A stretch of DNA of 64,000 nucleotides from Thermomonas carbonis (GCF_014396975.1 NZ_CP060719.1:2514001-2578000); one strand, 5' to 3'. Positions 25,647 through 34,611 are shown, counted from the first letter of the stretch. Numbers and translations are program-made. Notes: generated by a model from the sequence alone, not told the origin.

Positions 25647-25862
25647 GCGCCTGATCCAGTTGGTGAACCCGGCGAGCTGAAGTGATCTTAAGCCCGCGAA
25701 GATCGGGATGCGATTGCCACATCACGAAAGACAGGGCAATAGGCGGTGCGGATCTGCTTTTGCTAACGAACAACTGCACTCAGCCAACACCAGACCGCCG
25801 AACCAGAACACGATCACTGTTGCCCGAAAAAAATCGAAGAGCTCTTTGCGTTTGACCGCGCA
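25647..25862 (-). other. Gene-poor cassette 24, family N2
   Basis: N2 body with the pseudoknot-capable core around 25672-25708. Followed directly by another N2 cassette. Confidence 0.75.
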
Positions 25863-25965
25863 TAACGCCTGAGTTAAGCCGCACCGATTTGCGGCGTTGT
25901 GCGAGTCAAGATTAGCAAGACTCGCACGACGCCGCGAAGCGGTGTCGGCTTGGACGAATTGTTAT
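25863..25965 (-). repeat. attC 25, class IV
   Basis: Attached to cassette 25. Confidence 0.95.
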
Positions 25966-26181
25966 GCGCCTGATCCAGTGGGTGAACCCAGCGAGCTGAA
26001 GTGATCTTAAGCCCGCGAAGATCGGGATGCGATTGCCACATCACGAAAGACAGGGCGGTAGGCGGTGCGGATCTGCTTTTGCCAACGAACAACTGCACTC
26101 AGCCAACACCAGACCGCTGAACCAGAACACGATCACTGTTGCCCGAAAAAAATCGAAATGCTCTTTGCGTTTGACCGCGCA
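25966..26181 (-). other. Gene-poor cassette 25, family N2
   Basis: Tandem neighbour of cassette 24 and nearly identical to it; the core lies around 25990-26027. Confidence 0.75.
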
Positions 26182-26282
26182 TAACGCCTGAGTTAAGCCG
26201 GACCGCTGCGCGGAACGGCGGAGTGGTACACGTCACCATGCAGCCGAGCCGCGAAGCGGTCTCGGCTTGAACGAATTGTTAG
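26182..26282 (-). repeat. attC 26, class I
   Basis: Attached to cassette 26. Confidence 0.95.
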
Positions 26283-26290
26283 ATCTCACC

Positions 26291-26521
26291 CTAGTCACCT
26301 AGGAAATCAATGATGCGGGTGCCGGTGCCAAGCTTCTTGTTGTAGAACTCCGTGTACCCACATTTGCCACACGAAACGAATGTAAAGCGCTCAGTGGCAA
26401 AGTCAAAGAACGATGAGATTAGTCCACCAGATGCGCGGAACTCGCCTGTCTTACGCTCAGTTGATCCGCATTTCTTGCAGGGCTTGATGCGTGGTGTATA
26501 TTCGGTCTGGATTTCAATCAC
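26291..26521 (-). CDS. Small zinc-ribbon protein, cassette 26
   Basis: 76 aa from GTG 26521. Two CxxC knuckles (CKKCGSTERKTG and VSCGKCGYTEFYN) form a zinc ribbon. Likely nucleic-acid or protein binding; role unknown. Confidence 0.75.
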   Translation of the reverse strand: MIEIQTEYTPRIKPCKKCGSTERKTGEFRASGGLISSFFDFATERFTFVSCGKCGYTEFYNKKLGTGTRIIDFLGD

Positions 26522-26545
26522 GTTGCGAAAATTCCGAGTGAGATC

Positions 26546-26646
26546 TAACGCCTGAGTTAAGCCGGACCGCTGCGCGGAACGGCGGAGTGGTACACGTCAC
26601 CATGCAGCCGAGCCGCGAAGCGGTCTCGGCTTGAACGAATTGTTAG
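26546..26646 (-). repeat. attC 27, class I
   Basis: Attached to cassette 27. Confidence 0.95.
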
Positions 26647-26939
26647 CGCCCAGTACGTTGAGTCAACTGAGTTGGGTTGCGGCGGTGATGGAATACCGCA
26701 ATTACCAAAAGCTGGTCCCCACGAACGCGGAAAACGAGCGAAAAGGGAAACTTCCTAAGCAGGAGGCGGCGGCAACTGCCAGCCACGTAAGCGAATGCTT
26801 CTGGATTGCGGGCTGCAGATGAAACAGCTGCATCAACGACACGGGCAAACTCCAGACCGAGGCCAACCGCACGGGACTCGTACCAAGTCTGGGCTTCAAG
26901 GACTTCCGCCCGAGCCTCCGGCCGAAATAGGATACGCAT
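26643..26939 (-). CDS. ParE/RelE-type toxin, cassette 27
   Basis: 98 aa: RPEARAEVLEAQTWYESRAVGLG, then RKFPFSLVFRVRGDQLLVIAVFHHRRNP is the standard RelE/ParE strand pattern. Stop TAA from attC 27. Adjoins its antitoxin. Confidence 0.92.
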   Translation of the reverse strand: MRILFRPEARAEVLEAQTWYESRAVGLGLEFARVVDAAVSSAARNPEAFAYVAGSCRRLLLRKFPFSLVFRVRGDQLLVIAVFHHRRNPTQLTQRTGR

Positions 26940-27163
26940 CAGTGACTGCGCTGGAACAACTCAGTTCTGACCTGATCCCAAGACACCGCGGTGGAAGGGT
27001 CTTGGTCATGTGCGTCGAGACGCGCTTGAAGTTCCTGAAGCTGAAGGGGAGTAAGCGCCGCAGATTCTGGGCTTTCAGTAGCGATACTGTCCCAAATATC
27101 TTCGGCAAGCTGGATCCGCTCAGCGACGGACAGGCTCAGGAAGTCGGGTCTTGTCTGGCTCAT
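26939..27163 (-). CDS. Addiction-module antitoxin, cassette 27
   Basis: 74 aa, unstable-antitoxin type: FLSLSVAERIQLAEDIWDSIA and LQARLDAHDQDPSTAVSWDQVRTEL are characteristic. First gene of the pair. Confidence 0.92.
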   Translation of the reverse strand: MSQTRPDFLSLSVAERIQLAEDIWDSIATESPESAALTPLQLQELQARLDAHDQDPSTAVSWDQVRTELFQRSH

Positions 27164-27196
27164 AGGTCGAGTATAGAACGAGCTTAGGTTGGGCGC

Positions 27197-27297
27197 TAAC
27201 GCCTGAGTTAAGCCGGACCGCTGCGCGGAACGGCGGAGTGGTACACGTCACCATGCAGCCGAGCCGCGAAGCGGTCTCGGCTTGAACGAATTGTTAG
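27197..27297 (-). repeat. attC 28, class I
   Basis: Attached to cassette 28. Confidence 0.95.
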
Positions 27298-27662
27298 CGC
27301 CGACCGCTGCCACGCAGCGCCTTGAGTTTACTGGTGAACCACGACCGGCTGGATTGCGCAGGCGCTTTGCCGCAACGAACTTGGTAAGGCTTGCCCGACA
27401 TGCTGCTTTTGGTGGCGGCAAGCTCGATAAACGCTTCGGTGGATGTGACCAAGCCTTTCTTAAGCAGGTAGTCGTACTTGCGTTGCAAGTGCTCGCTGGC
27501 CTTCTGGGCGTTGTACCAGGAACCGTTGCGAGAGAACTCACAGTTGGACTGCTTTAGGGCTGCGAACAGCTGGCCGACCTCCTGAGTGGTTGCAGGCGAG
27601 GGCGACTGAGCGGATGCAACGCTTGAAATCAGTAGCAGGAGTGTGAGGAATGCGATCTTCAT
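27294..27662 (-). CDS. DUF5329 family secreted protein, cassette 28
   Basis: 122 aa with a signal peptide (MKIAFLTLLLLISSVASAQ). CEFSRNGSWYNAQKASEHL, KYDYLLKKGLVTSTEAFIE and SGKPYQVRCG match DUF5329. Stop TAA from attC 28. Confidence 0.85.
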   Translation of the reverse strand: MKIAFLTLLLLISSVASAQSPSPATTQEVGQLFAALKQSNCEFSRNGSWYNAQKASEHLQRKYDYLLKKGLVTSTEAFIELAATKSSMSGKPYQVRCGKAPAQSSRSWFTSKLKALRGSGRR

Positions 27663-27675
27663 GCAATTTAGGCGC

Positions 27676-27778
27676 TAACGCCTGAGTTAAGCCGCGCCGA
27701 TTTGCGGCGTTGTGCAAGTGAAGATTAGCAAGACTTGCACGACGCCGCGAAGCGGTGTCGGCTTGGACGAATTGTTAG
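27676..27778 (-). repeat. attC 29, class IV
   Basis: Attached to cassette 29. Confidence 0.95.
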
Positions 27779-27987
27779 CGCGGTGCGTAGTCACAGAGGC
27801 TCAGATTGCCAACCTGATTGCATCCCGTCCGTCGAAGCTGGCGTTCGGTCAGGGCCAGCCACCGCTTTTCCCGAGAACCAATGCCTGGAGAAGATCGACA
27901 GGTGTTGATCGCGAGCAATCTCGGAGAGGCTGGGACCAACACAAAATTTTTAAAAAGCAAGTTCCGTGAACTCGTTCTACCCCGCGC
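27779..27987 (-). other. Gene-poor cassette 29, family N1
   Basis: Appears identical to cassettes 4 and 83. Confidence 0.75.
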
Positions 27988-28090
27988 TAACGCCTGAGTT
28001 AAGCCGCACCGATTTGCGGCGTTGTGCGAGTGAAGATTAGCAAGACTTGCACGACGCCGCGAAGCGGTGTCGGCTTGGACGAATTGTTAG
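27988..28090 (-). repeat. attC 30, class IV
   Basis: Attached to cassette 30. Confidence 0.95.
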
Positions 28091-28300
28091 GCCGCACCAG
28101 CCTGGTTTTGCAGGCTTTTCCCGCAAACAGGCTCTTGCGAAGAACTCACGAGCGAGACCTGCGACGAGTCTGCGCCAGGTGCGCGTTGGCCGAAGGCTTA
28201 CGCGGCCCGCGACCAAAGGCCAACACACCTGAACTTTTGCGTCTTGGCCCAGCGGAAGAGCTGGACCCCCGCCAAACCGCAATCTTTCATGGCTGCGGCC
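28091..28300 (-). other. Gene-less cassette 30, family N5
   Basis: Shares ends and a central segment with cassette 43. The segment can fold as CGCG-TT-GGCCG-loop-CGGCC-CGCG around 28181-28210. Confidence 0.7.
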
Positions 28301-28405
28301 TAACGCTTGAGTTAAGCCGGGCAGCGTAGCGGCCGAGGCAATGGCCTAATCATAGCTGCCATGGTCCGAGGCCGCGAAGCGGACTCGGCTTGAACGAATT
28401 GTTAG
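28301..28405 (-). repeat. attC 31, class V variant
   Basis: Starts TAACGCTTGAG; arm GGGCAGCGTAGCGGCCGAGG. Attached to cassette 31. Confidence 0.92.
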
Positions 28406-28624
28406 ACCGGTGCCAGCCGGGGCTCTTACCTAGTCACTCCTTGTTTGATCTGAGTTCTGAGCCGAAAACCGCTGTTTGCGAACAAGCCGAACCCAGAAAC
28501 GGAGTGCCGGCGCTCTAGCCGGCACGGAGTTTGTGGCGAGGATCAAAACCTGGGCGAGGCGAGGGAGGAGCCAACAGCAACTTGGTCTCACGCTTGTTGA
28601 CCGGCATCTGCTTCTGGACCGGTC
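28406..28624 (-). other. Gene-less cassette 31, family N3
   Basis: CGGAG-framed hairpin TGCCGGC-GCTCTA-GCCGGCA at about 28499-28528. Confidence 0.75.
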
Positions 28625-28729
28625 TAACGCCTGAGCTAAGCCGGGCCGCTGCGCGGCATTGGCGATGGTCAAATCATAGCCGGCCAGCGCCGAGGCCGCG
28701 AAGCGGGCTCGGCTTGAGCGAATTGTTAG
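28625..28729 (-). repeat. attC 32, class V
   Basis: Attached to cassette 32. Confidence 0.94.
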
Positions 28730-28912
28730 GCCGCTGACGCCGCGCTCTTTGCATGGCAAATTTGAACTTGGGCCTCGCCTTGAACACGCGAACCTGCCAC
28801 CAGGCGGAGGCATAACGGGTTTGAGTTATGCCGGAGGCTGGGCGAGAGTGGATCAGAGAAGCTCTTGGGCTTATGCCAACTGCTTTTTGCCAAGATCTTG
28901 CCGTCTGCGGCC
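28730..28912 (-). other. Gene-less cassette 32, family N4
   Basis: Hairpin GGCATAAC-GGGTTTGA-GTTATGCC at 28809-28832. Confidence 0.75.
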
Positions 28913-29013
28913 TAACGCCTGAGTTAAGCCGGACCGCTGCGCGGAACGGCGGAGTGGTACACGTCACCATGCAGCCGAGCCGCGAAGCGGTCTCGGCTTG
29001 AACGAATTGTTAG
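28913..29013 (-). repeat. attC 33, class I
   Basis: Attached to cassette 33. Confidence 0.95.
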
Positions 29014-29024
29014 ACCTCAGGCGT

Positions 29025-29393
29025 TCAAAGGTAAGTGACACGATCATTTGCATCAATGCAGATGTGTTTCAGTCGCTGCAGCTCAGAGATGATTGCGTTC
29101 CTGTCTGCTTCTGAGACGCTGCCTTGGAACTGGAACATCGCTGCAATGGCGTTCACGAGGCTCGCTCTTCGGCCAGGTCGCAGTTTGACTAGGCGATCCG
29201 CAACGTACTTGATCATTTCAGGGTCGGTTGGGCGAGCCGAGGGAGCATCACTGCGACTCGCAGGATGACTTTCCTCCTCTTCTTTTCGCCCGAGCTGGAG
29301 CAATAGCTGTGCGAGTCTGAACTTGTCTCTGTAGCCGAGATCTTCAATGAGCAACGTCAGATGTTGGTAACGCATCTCCGAATCTTTGGTCAT
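29025..29393 (-). CDS. Hypothetical soluble protein, cassette 33
   Basis: 122 aa: two helical halves (LIEDLGYRDKFRLAQLLLQLGRKEEE and IKYVADRLVKLRPGRRASLVNAIAAMF) joined by a polar linker. No family recognised. Confidence 0.65.
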   Translation of the reverse strand: MTKDSEMRYQHLTLLIEDLGYRDKFRLAQLLLQLGRKEEEESHPASRSDAPSARPTDPEMIKYVADRLVKLRPGRRASLVNAIAAMFQFQGSVSEADRNAIISELQRLKHICIDANDRVTYL

Positions 29394-29399
29394 GAGGTC

Positions 29400-29500
29400 T
29401 AACGCCTGAGTTAAGCCGGACCGCTGCGCGGAACGGCGGAGTGGTACACGTCACCATGCAGCCGAGCCGCGAAGCGGTCTCGGCTTGAACGAATTGTTAG
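29400..29500 (-). repeat. attC 34, class I
   Basis: Attached to cassette 34. Confidence 0.95.
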
Positions 29501-29511
29501 GCCGCCAGCAA

Positions 29512-29835
29512 TTACTCGTGATCATGCATCCAAGCTGGTATGTCGCGCTGCGATTGCAAAAGACGCCAGACATCTATGTGCTGCGTTTGCTCGACATAAA
29601 AAATCAAGTACGGAAAGCCCTTGACTGACCAATGCCTCAGGCCAGGAAGGTTCAGCTCGTGAGCGTACCGAGGTGATCCAGCCGCTGGGTGGCGGCTAAT
29701 GTGCGCTATTGCAGTTTCCAGTGCATCCGCAAATGAAAGCGCTATCTCAGATCCAGCTTCCGTAAGGTAGTGGTCAAACGCCTCTTGAATATCGGCGTCT
29801 GCCTGCTTGCGCGGGATTACAGGCTTTGATTTCAC
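29512..29835 (-). CDS. parE: ParE-type toxin, cassette 34
   Basis: 107 aa: IPRKQADADIQEAFDHYLTEAG, then AAGSPRYAHELNLPGLRHW and FPYLIFYVEQTQHIDVWRLL are ParE signatures (gyrase inhibitor family). Overlaps parD. Confidence 0.92.
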   Translation of the reverse strand: MKSKPVIPRKQADADIQEAFDHYLTEAGSEIALSFADALETAIAHISRHPAAGSPRYAHELNLPGLRHWSVKGFPYLIFYVEQTQHIDVWRLLQSQRDIPAWMHDHE

Positions 29836-30074
29836 CGCTTCTTTGGCCTACTTGCGCGCAGGCGCAAACTATCAAAGTAGTTAGAGGAGAACGGCGTCGC
29901 TCCAAGCTCCGACTCAGCACCGGCAAGCAGTAGGTTGCGAAGTCGCAGCCTATCTTGATCCTTGCGGATCAGTTCTCGGACATATTCGCTGCTAGTGCCA
30001 TAGCCACCTTGCGACACTTGCTTGTCGACGAAGGACTTCAACGTTTCTGGCAAAGAGATATTCATTGTGCTCAT
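29832..30074 (-). CDS. parD: ParD-type antitoxin, cassette 34
   Basis: 80 aa from ATG 30074: MSTMNISLPETLKSFVDKQVSQGGYGTSSEYVRELIRKDQDR is a ParD ribbon-helix-helix. Confidence 0.92.
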   Translation of the reverse strand: MSTMNISLPETLKSFVDKQVSQGGYGTSSEYVRELIRKDQDRLRLRNLLLAGAESELGATPFSSNYFDSLRLRASRPKKR

Positions 30075-30093
30075 GTGGCTGAGCCTACCGCTG

Positions 30094-30110
30094 TTGGCAA
30101 AAATTGGCAA
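30094..30110. promoter_or_regulatory. Direct repeats upstream of parD
   Basis: TTGGCAA-AAA-TTGGCAA, two direct half-sites 20 bases before the start; candidate ParD operator. Confidence 0.55.
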
Positions 30111-30129
30111 GAAGCTTGATTCGGCGGCC

Positions 30130-30232
30130 TAACGCCTGAGTTAAGCCGGGCCGCTTTGCGGCCTTGGGCAGGTGAAAATGTATAGCACTTGCACGAGGCC
30201 GCGAAGCGGGCTCGGCTTGAACGAATTGTTAG
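30130..30232 (-). repeat. attC 35, class III
   Basis: Attached to cassette 35. Confidence 0.95.
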
Positions 30233-30591
30233 GGCGCGGTCTCAACGCCTTTCCGTGCTGAAATGATGTGGGGCTTCAACTCCCGCCATGGGGTACGCCG
30301 TTCCTCTGGCCAAGGCAAGCGGATCAGCGGCCTGCGCTTGCGGGCGAGTATTGAAGTCACGAGCCAATCCTCATTAAAGCCGTCCCAGACACCAGCCGCT
30401 GCCCAGAGGTTCGAATGAACGATGGGATGAACTTCATCAAAGAGGATTCGCCTCAGTTCAGAGATATCAAAGGGCGAGGCCGCACAGATTGAGGCGACTC
30501 TTTCCCAGTCGGGCTCTGTATCAAGATAGAGCTCACTGAGCGCGATCCAGAGTGGTCGGCGAATCTCGAGCTCTTTTGCTGCAAACTTCAT
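30229..30591 (-). CDS. DUF7079-like protein, cassette 35
   Basis: 120 aa: RRPLWIALSELYLDTEPDWERVASICAASPF, then LRRILFDEVHPIVHSNL and GFNEDWLVTSI resemble a small helical family common in cassettes. Function unknown. Stop TAA from attC 35. Confidence 0.65.
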   Translation of the reverse strand: MKFAAKELEIRRPLWIALSELYLDTEPDWERVASICAASPFDISELRRILFDEVHPIVHSNLWAAAGVWDGFNEDWLVTSILARKRRPLIRLPWPEERRTPWRELKPHIISARKGVETAP

Positions 30592-30600
30592 TCAGCGCCC

Positions 30601-30702
30601 TAACGCCTGAGTTAAGCCGGGCCGCTTTGCGGCTTTTGGCGAGTGAAGATCATAGCGACTTACACGAGCCGCGAAGCGGTCTCGGCTTGAACGAATTGTT
30701 AG
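30601..30702 (-). repeat. attC 36, class III variant
   Basis: Same arm as attC 16. Attached to cassette 36. Confidence 0.94.
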
Positions 30703-30886
30703 ACCGCTGACGCCGTGCTCTGTGCATGCCCAACTTGAACACTGAGCTCGCCTTGAACACGCGAACATGTCACCAGGCGGAGGCATAACGGGTTTGAGTT
30801 ATGCCGGAGGCTGGGCGAGGGTGGATCAGAGAAGCCCTTTGGGCTTACGCCAACTGCTTTTTGCAGAGGTCTTGCCGTCTGCGGTC
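30703..30886 (-). other. Gene-less cassette 36, family N4
   Basis: Hairpin at 30782-30805; its second hairpin is fully paired here (AAGCCC-TTT-GGGCTT), where other copies have a T.G pair. Confidence 0.75.
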
Positions 30887-30987
30887 TAACGCCTGAGTTA
30901 AGCCGGACCGCTGCGCGGAACGGCGGAGTGGTACACGTCACCATGCAGCCGAGCCGCGAAGCGGTCTCGGCTTGAACGAATTGTTAG
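30887..30987 (-). repeat. attC 37, class I
   Basis: Attached to cassette 37. Confidence 0.95.
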
Positions 30988-31315
30988 GTGGCGTGCCGTA
31001 CGTAATACGCCGCTGTGCCAAGTGCTGCAACCAGTCCGATGAGGACAAGAAAGCCGAACCGGAGGTGGAACGGAATTGGCACCTTGTCCAAGCTGCGTTC
31101 CATGGTCGCCGTGTCCAGCCGCCAGCCGTGGTTGCACTCCTGGCAAGCGAGTTGATAGCGCTTGCCGTATACAAATCCGAAGAGCAGGTCGAACCGGCCG
31201 AATTTGTAGGTGAGCTGGGGTTCGAAGTCCCGAACGGCATCACAGCCTGGGCAGTGGTGTTGCTCCAGGGGCCAACAGCGACGATTCTTTCCCCTTGGCC
31301 GATCATGAACATCAT
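30984..31315 (-). pseudogene. Frameshifted zinc-ribbon membrane protein, cassette 37
   Basis: The N-terminus MMFMIGQGERIVAVGPW is in one frame. The body, in another, has CPGCDAVRDFEPQLTYKFG, LACQECNHGWRLD and a C-terminal membrane helix ending AAYYVRHAT at the attC stop. Together these match a family of MIGxG...CxxC...CxxC zinc-ribbon proteins broken by one indel near 31270. Confidence 0.7.
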
Positions 31316-31334
31316 GCGGTCACCTGCAGCCACC

Positions 31335-31437
31335 TAACGCCTGAGTTAAGCCGGGCCGCTTTGCGGCCTTGGGCAGGTGAAAATGTATAGCACTTGCACG
31401 AGGCCGCGAAGCGGGCTCGGCTTGAACGAATTGTTAG
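31335..31437 (-). repeat. attC 38, class III
   Basis: Attached to cassette 38. Confidence 0.95.
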
Positions 31438-31460
31438 GTGCCAGCTTGTTGTGCCAGGCC

Positions 31461-31715
31461 TCATTTCTGAGGACGGTACGGCTCTGCCCGGAACAAGAGC
31501 ACGCCGGCTATGGCGGCTAGAAGCGGAAGCACTACAGCGCAGACGCGGTAGACAAGGTCGTCTGTACTCGTACCGTCAGCCTCAATAGTGGCGCCAGGGA
31601 GAAGCAGAGGCACGTTCGCGCAGGCGATGAGCAGGCCGATCACCACCCAAGTGATCGCAACGACGCGGCGAACGAAGAAGTTGAAAAATCGCCAGTAGAT
31701 GTCGCTGAACGTCAT
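31461..31715 (-). CDS. Two-helix membrane protein, cassette 38
   Basis: 84 aa: aromatic amphipathic start (MTFSDIYWRFFNFFVRR), helices VVAITWVVIGLLIACANVPL and VCAVVLPLLAAIAGVLLF. Cassette 94 encodes a paralogue with only conservative changes. Confidence 0.75.
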   Translation of the reverse strand: MTFSDIYWRFFNFFVRRVVAITWVVIGLLIACANVPLLLPGATIEADGTSTDDLVYRVCAVVLPLLAAIAGVLLFRAEPYRPQK

Positions 31716-31721
31716 GGCACC

Positions 31722-31823
31722 TAACGCCTGAGTTAAGCCGGGCCGCTTTGCGGCTTTTGGCGAGTGAAGATCATAGCGACTTACACGAGCCGCGAAGCGG
31801 TCTCGGCTTGAACGAATTGTTAG
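31722..31823 (-). repeat. attC 39, class III variant
   Basis: Attached to cassette 39. Confidence 0.94.
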
Positions 31824-31832
31824 ACCGCTGAC

Positions 31833-32060
31833 CTAGACCCACGGGAAAAAAGCGACAAAGCCTGCACGTGTTGAAGCTGGTGCGACGGTTCCGATGACAA
31901 GCATAGCAATGGCAAGAAGACCGAAGCCGTAAGTTCTGAGGTCAAGCCCCCAAGTGGCGTAAGACAGATAGCTGCAGGCAGCCATTGCGAGGAAGATGCC
32001 AAGACAGATCAGCCTGGCAAAGGCGTCTGTTGCTTCTCCCGCTTTCTCTTGGTTTGCCAT
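31833..32060 (-). CDS. Two-helix membrane protein, cassette 39
   Basis: 75 aa (MANQEKAGEATDAFARLICL...GFVAFFPWV), two membrane helices, TAG stop. Paralogue of cassette 21. Confidence 0.75.
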   Translation of the reverse strand: MANQEKAGEATDAFARLICLGIFLAMAACSYLSYATWGLDLRTYGFGLLAIAMLVIGTVAPASTRAGFVAFFPWV

Positions 32061-32068
32061 CTGCGGTC

Positions 32069-32172
32069 TAACGCCTGAGTTAAGCCGGACCGATTTGCGG
32101 CCTTGGGCACGGTGAAAATTACCAGAACTCGCACGAGGCCGCGAAGCGGGCTCGGCTTGAACGATGAGTTAT
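32069..32172 (-). repeat. attC 40, class III, atypical right box
   Basis: The spacer reads CGATGAGTTATGT instead of CGAATTGTTATGC. Attached to cassette 40. Confidence 0.9.
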
Positions 32173-32378
32173 GTGCCTGCCTCAGTAGGTGAACCCGGCG
32201 GGCTGAAGCGATCTTAAGCCCGCGAAGATCGGGATGCGAGGGTCACGACACGCAGGCTAGGGTAGTAGATGGCCACGTAAGCCAACTCTTTCAGCCGCAA
32301 CGCACGATCAATCGGGACTTTCAGATCGCATGGCTGATGGATTCAAGCCAAAGAAACGTGGACAAGCATGACCACGCA
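32173..32378 (-). other. Gene-poor cassette 40, family N2
   Basis: Divergent N2 body with fully paired pseudoknot arms (GCGGGCT/AGCCCGC and GATCTT/AAGATC) around 32197-32233. Confidence 0.72.
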
Positions 32379-32481
32379 TAACGCCTGAGTTAAGCCGGGC
32401 CGATTTGCGGCCTTGGGCAAGTGAAACTTGCAAGAACTTGCACGAGGCCGCGAAGCGGGCTCGGCTTGAACGAATTGTTAG
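32379..32481 (-). repeat. attC 41, class III
   Basis: Attached to cassette 41. Confidence 0.95.
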
Positions 32482-32502
32482 GCGCATGCTCTGGGCGAAA
32501 AT

Positions 32503-32943
32503 TCAGGCGCGCCGCCAAACGGGAAACGCTAGATCGAGTCCGACCTTCTCAGCCGTGTCAATTAGATCGTTCAATATGGAATCAGTGACATAAGGCGGGA
32601 CATCAATAGCGTAAAGCGCGAATCTCTCTAGAGCTTCCGTGGAGCATCCGACTTCTCTGAACTTGGACAAGATTGGATCAATTTCGGCTTCAGTATTGTT
32701 GAGCATCCAAATTAGTGAGTGCGCAGATGGCTCGGTCACGACAAACTCAAATATATGCTCATTGACCGAGTCAGGTTGCGCTTCAAAGACGTCATTGACG
32801 GCTAGGCCCTTGATGAAGAATGGCGCATTTCTCAGCCGAAATGCATTACCAATCTGGTCGCACCACACTGCCTCACTCGATATCGGTGGCCAATCGCCGT
32901 CAGTGTCGATTGCGAACTGAAGCTTGCGAGAAACTGCGGTCAT
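32503..32943 (-). CDS. DUF4265 family protein, cassette 41
   Basis: 146 aa, near-identical to cassette 3 18 kb away (Leu instead of Arg at residue 8). Confidence 0.8.
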   Translation of the reverse strand: MTAVSRKLQFAIDTDGDWPPISSEAVWCDQIGNAFRLRNAPFFIKGLAVNDVFEAQPDSVNEHIFEFVVTEPSAHSLIWMLNNTEAEIDPILSKFREVGCSTEALERFALYAIDVPPYVTDSILNDLIDTAEKVGLDLAFPVWRRA

Positions 32944-32948
32944 GCGCC

Positions 32949-33050
32949 TAACGCCTGAGTTAAGCCGGACCGCTGCGCGGCACGGCGTGATGGTACGCGT
33001 CACCATTTAAGCCGAGCCGCGAAGCGGTCTCGGCTTGAACGAATTGTTAG
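32949..33050 (-). repeat. attC 42, class VI
   Basis: Class VI: arm GGCACGGCGTGATGGTACGCGTCACCATTTAAGCC. Attached to cassette 42. Confidence 0.94.
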
Positions 33051-33549
33051 GCGCGCGCCACTGAAGCTTGATTGATTCCGTATGCGCTCCATCTGATTCC
33101 AGTCGATCGATTAAGCCAATGCATATATCTTGCAGAATCAAAAGCAATGGCACAGCAGTTTCTCTACGGTGCCTGAGGAAATTCAGTGCCTCATAGAACT
33201 TCGATTCCGTGTCAAGGCGCGAGAACGGCTGCTCTACGTAATGGTGCATCACCTCGTTACGATATTTGACGATTTGCGTCCAATCTCGGTCTAGCAGTTC
33301 TGGATGGCTTGAGTCGACGTGCTCTTTCAGCTTTTGAATCAAAGGGCCGAGTGTGTTCTTTGAGTCTAGGTAGAGCCTCCAGTTGGAAGGGTCTTCACCA
33401 GCAAGGCTGGCGTCTTTCCCGGGCGGAATTAGATGAGGCAGCATCATCTTAAGTCTTGCCTCAATTCCTTGGAAAACATAAACACACCTTCCAAGCTCCG
33501 CGAAAAGTAGCTCGTGTTGCTTTGAAGTTGGGATCCAAACTTTGCTCAT
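33007..33549 (-). CDS. HEPN-like protein with RNExxH motif, cassette 42
   Basis: 180 aa, helical. KYRNEVMHHYVEQ contains Arg-x4-His, the arrangement of HEPN ribonucleases. LFAELGRCVYVFQGIEARLKMM is a matching first helix. ATG 33549. The frame has no own stop and continues into attC 42, ending NNSFKPRPLRGSA. A toxin or RNase role is inference. Confidence 0.6.
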   Translation of the reverse strand: MSKVWIPTSKQHELLFAELGRCVYVFQGIEARLKMMLPHLIPPGKDASLAGEDPSNWRLYLDSKNTLGPLIQKLKEHVDSSHPELLDRDWTQIVKYRNEVMHHYVEQPFSRLDTESKFYEALNFLRHRRETAVPLLLILQDICIGLIDRLESDGAHTESIKLQWRAPNNSFKPRPLRGSA

Positions 33550-33560
33550 CGATAAGCGCC

Positions 33561-33663
33561 TAACGCCTGAGTTAAGCCGCACCGATTTGCGGCGTTGTGC
33601 AAGTGAAGATTAGCAAGACTTGCACGACGCCGCGAAGCGGTGTCGGCTTGGACGAATTGTTAG
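33561..33663 (-). repeat. attC 43, class IV
   Basis: Attached to cassette 43. Confidence 0.95.
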
Positions 33664-33873
33664 GCCGCACCAGCCAAGTTTTGCAGGCTTTACCCGCAAA
33701 CAGGCTCTACCCAAGAAGTCACCTGGGCGACTTGCGATGACCCCGTGTCAGGTGCGCGTTGGCCGAAGGCTTACGCGGCCCGCGTACAAAGCGGGGTCGG
33801 CTGCGGGGTAGGGCTCTAGTTTTGGCGGAATTGTTCGATTCTCGCAAAACCACGATCTTTCATGGCTGCGGCC
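33664..33873 (-). other. Gene-less cassette 43, family N5
   Basis: Second N5 copy. Conserved blocks shared with cassette 30 are at its ends and in the central GGCCG/CGGCC hairpin; the right half differs. Confidence 0.7.
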
Positions 33874-33976
33874 TAACGCCTGAGTTAAGACGGACCGCTT
33901 TGCGGCCTTGTGTAGGTGAAAATTAGCAGAACCTGCACGAGGCCGCGAAGCGGTCTCGGCTTGAACGAATTGTTAG
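33874..33976 (-). repeat. attC 44, class III variant
   Basis: Arm GGCCTTGTGTAGGTG. Attached to cassette 44. Confidence 0.94.
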
Positions 33977-34194
33977 ACCGGTGCCAGCCGTGGCTTTTGA
34001 CCAAGAACCATGAACTGAGCCAAGTCTAGAACCGACGATCGCTCTTTGCGAGATGCCGAACCCGGAAACGGAGTGCCGGCGCTCTAGCCGGCACGGAGTT
34101 TGTGGCGAAGATCAAAAGCCTGGAGGAGACGAGGGAAGAACGAACGCCAACTTGGCCTGACGCTTGTTGACCGGCACTTGTTCCTGGACCGGTC
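33977..34194 (-). other. Gene-less cassette 44, family N3
   Basis: CGGAG-framed hairpin at about 34069-34098, perfectly paired. Confidence 0.75.
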
Positions 34195-34297
34195 TAACGC
34201 CTGAGTTAAGCCGGGCCGCTTTGCGGCCTTGGGCAGGTGAAAATGTATAGCACTTGCACGAGGCCGCGAAGCGGGCTCGGCTTGAACGAATTGTTAG
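34195..34297 (-). repeat. attC 45, class III
   Basis: Attached to cassette 45. Confidence 0.95.
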
Positions 34298-34305
34298 GCC
34301 GCACC

Positions 34306-34611
34306 TTAGCGGGAACCACAGTACGTCTTAATTACTGTGCGGTCCGCCACAGCGCGTGAGGGAGCATCATTCAACGCGATGCCTACGGGTCCGCCAGGCT
34401 GATGCGGCCACTCGCTAAGCTTACCGCGCCCATAAAGGAGCATCAGCCCGTTAGGAGGATGGCCCGTGAGATATGAATCACGAGGCTCACCCATGATCTC
34501 GATCACTTGGGGAACGCGCATGCCGGGCTGGACCTTTGCACAGTTCTCGTGCGACCGATCGCACGCAGCGAGAGCCAAGGCGATGGATAGCGAGGTTAGT
34601 AGACGAGCCAT
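34306..34611 (-). CDS. SmpA/BamE-like small lipoprotein, cassette 45
   Basis: 101 aa: lipoprotein signal LTSLSIALALAAC, then KVQPGMRVPQVIEIMGEPRDSY, the start of a BamE-like fold. ATG 34611. Confidence 0.7.
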   Translation of the reverse strand: MARLLTSLSIALALAACDRSHENCAKVQPGMRVPQVIEIMGEPRDSYLTGHPPNGLMLLYGRGKLSEWPHQPGGPVGIALNDAPSRAVADRTVIKTYCGSR

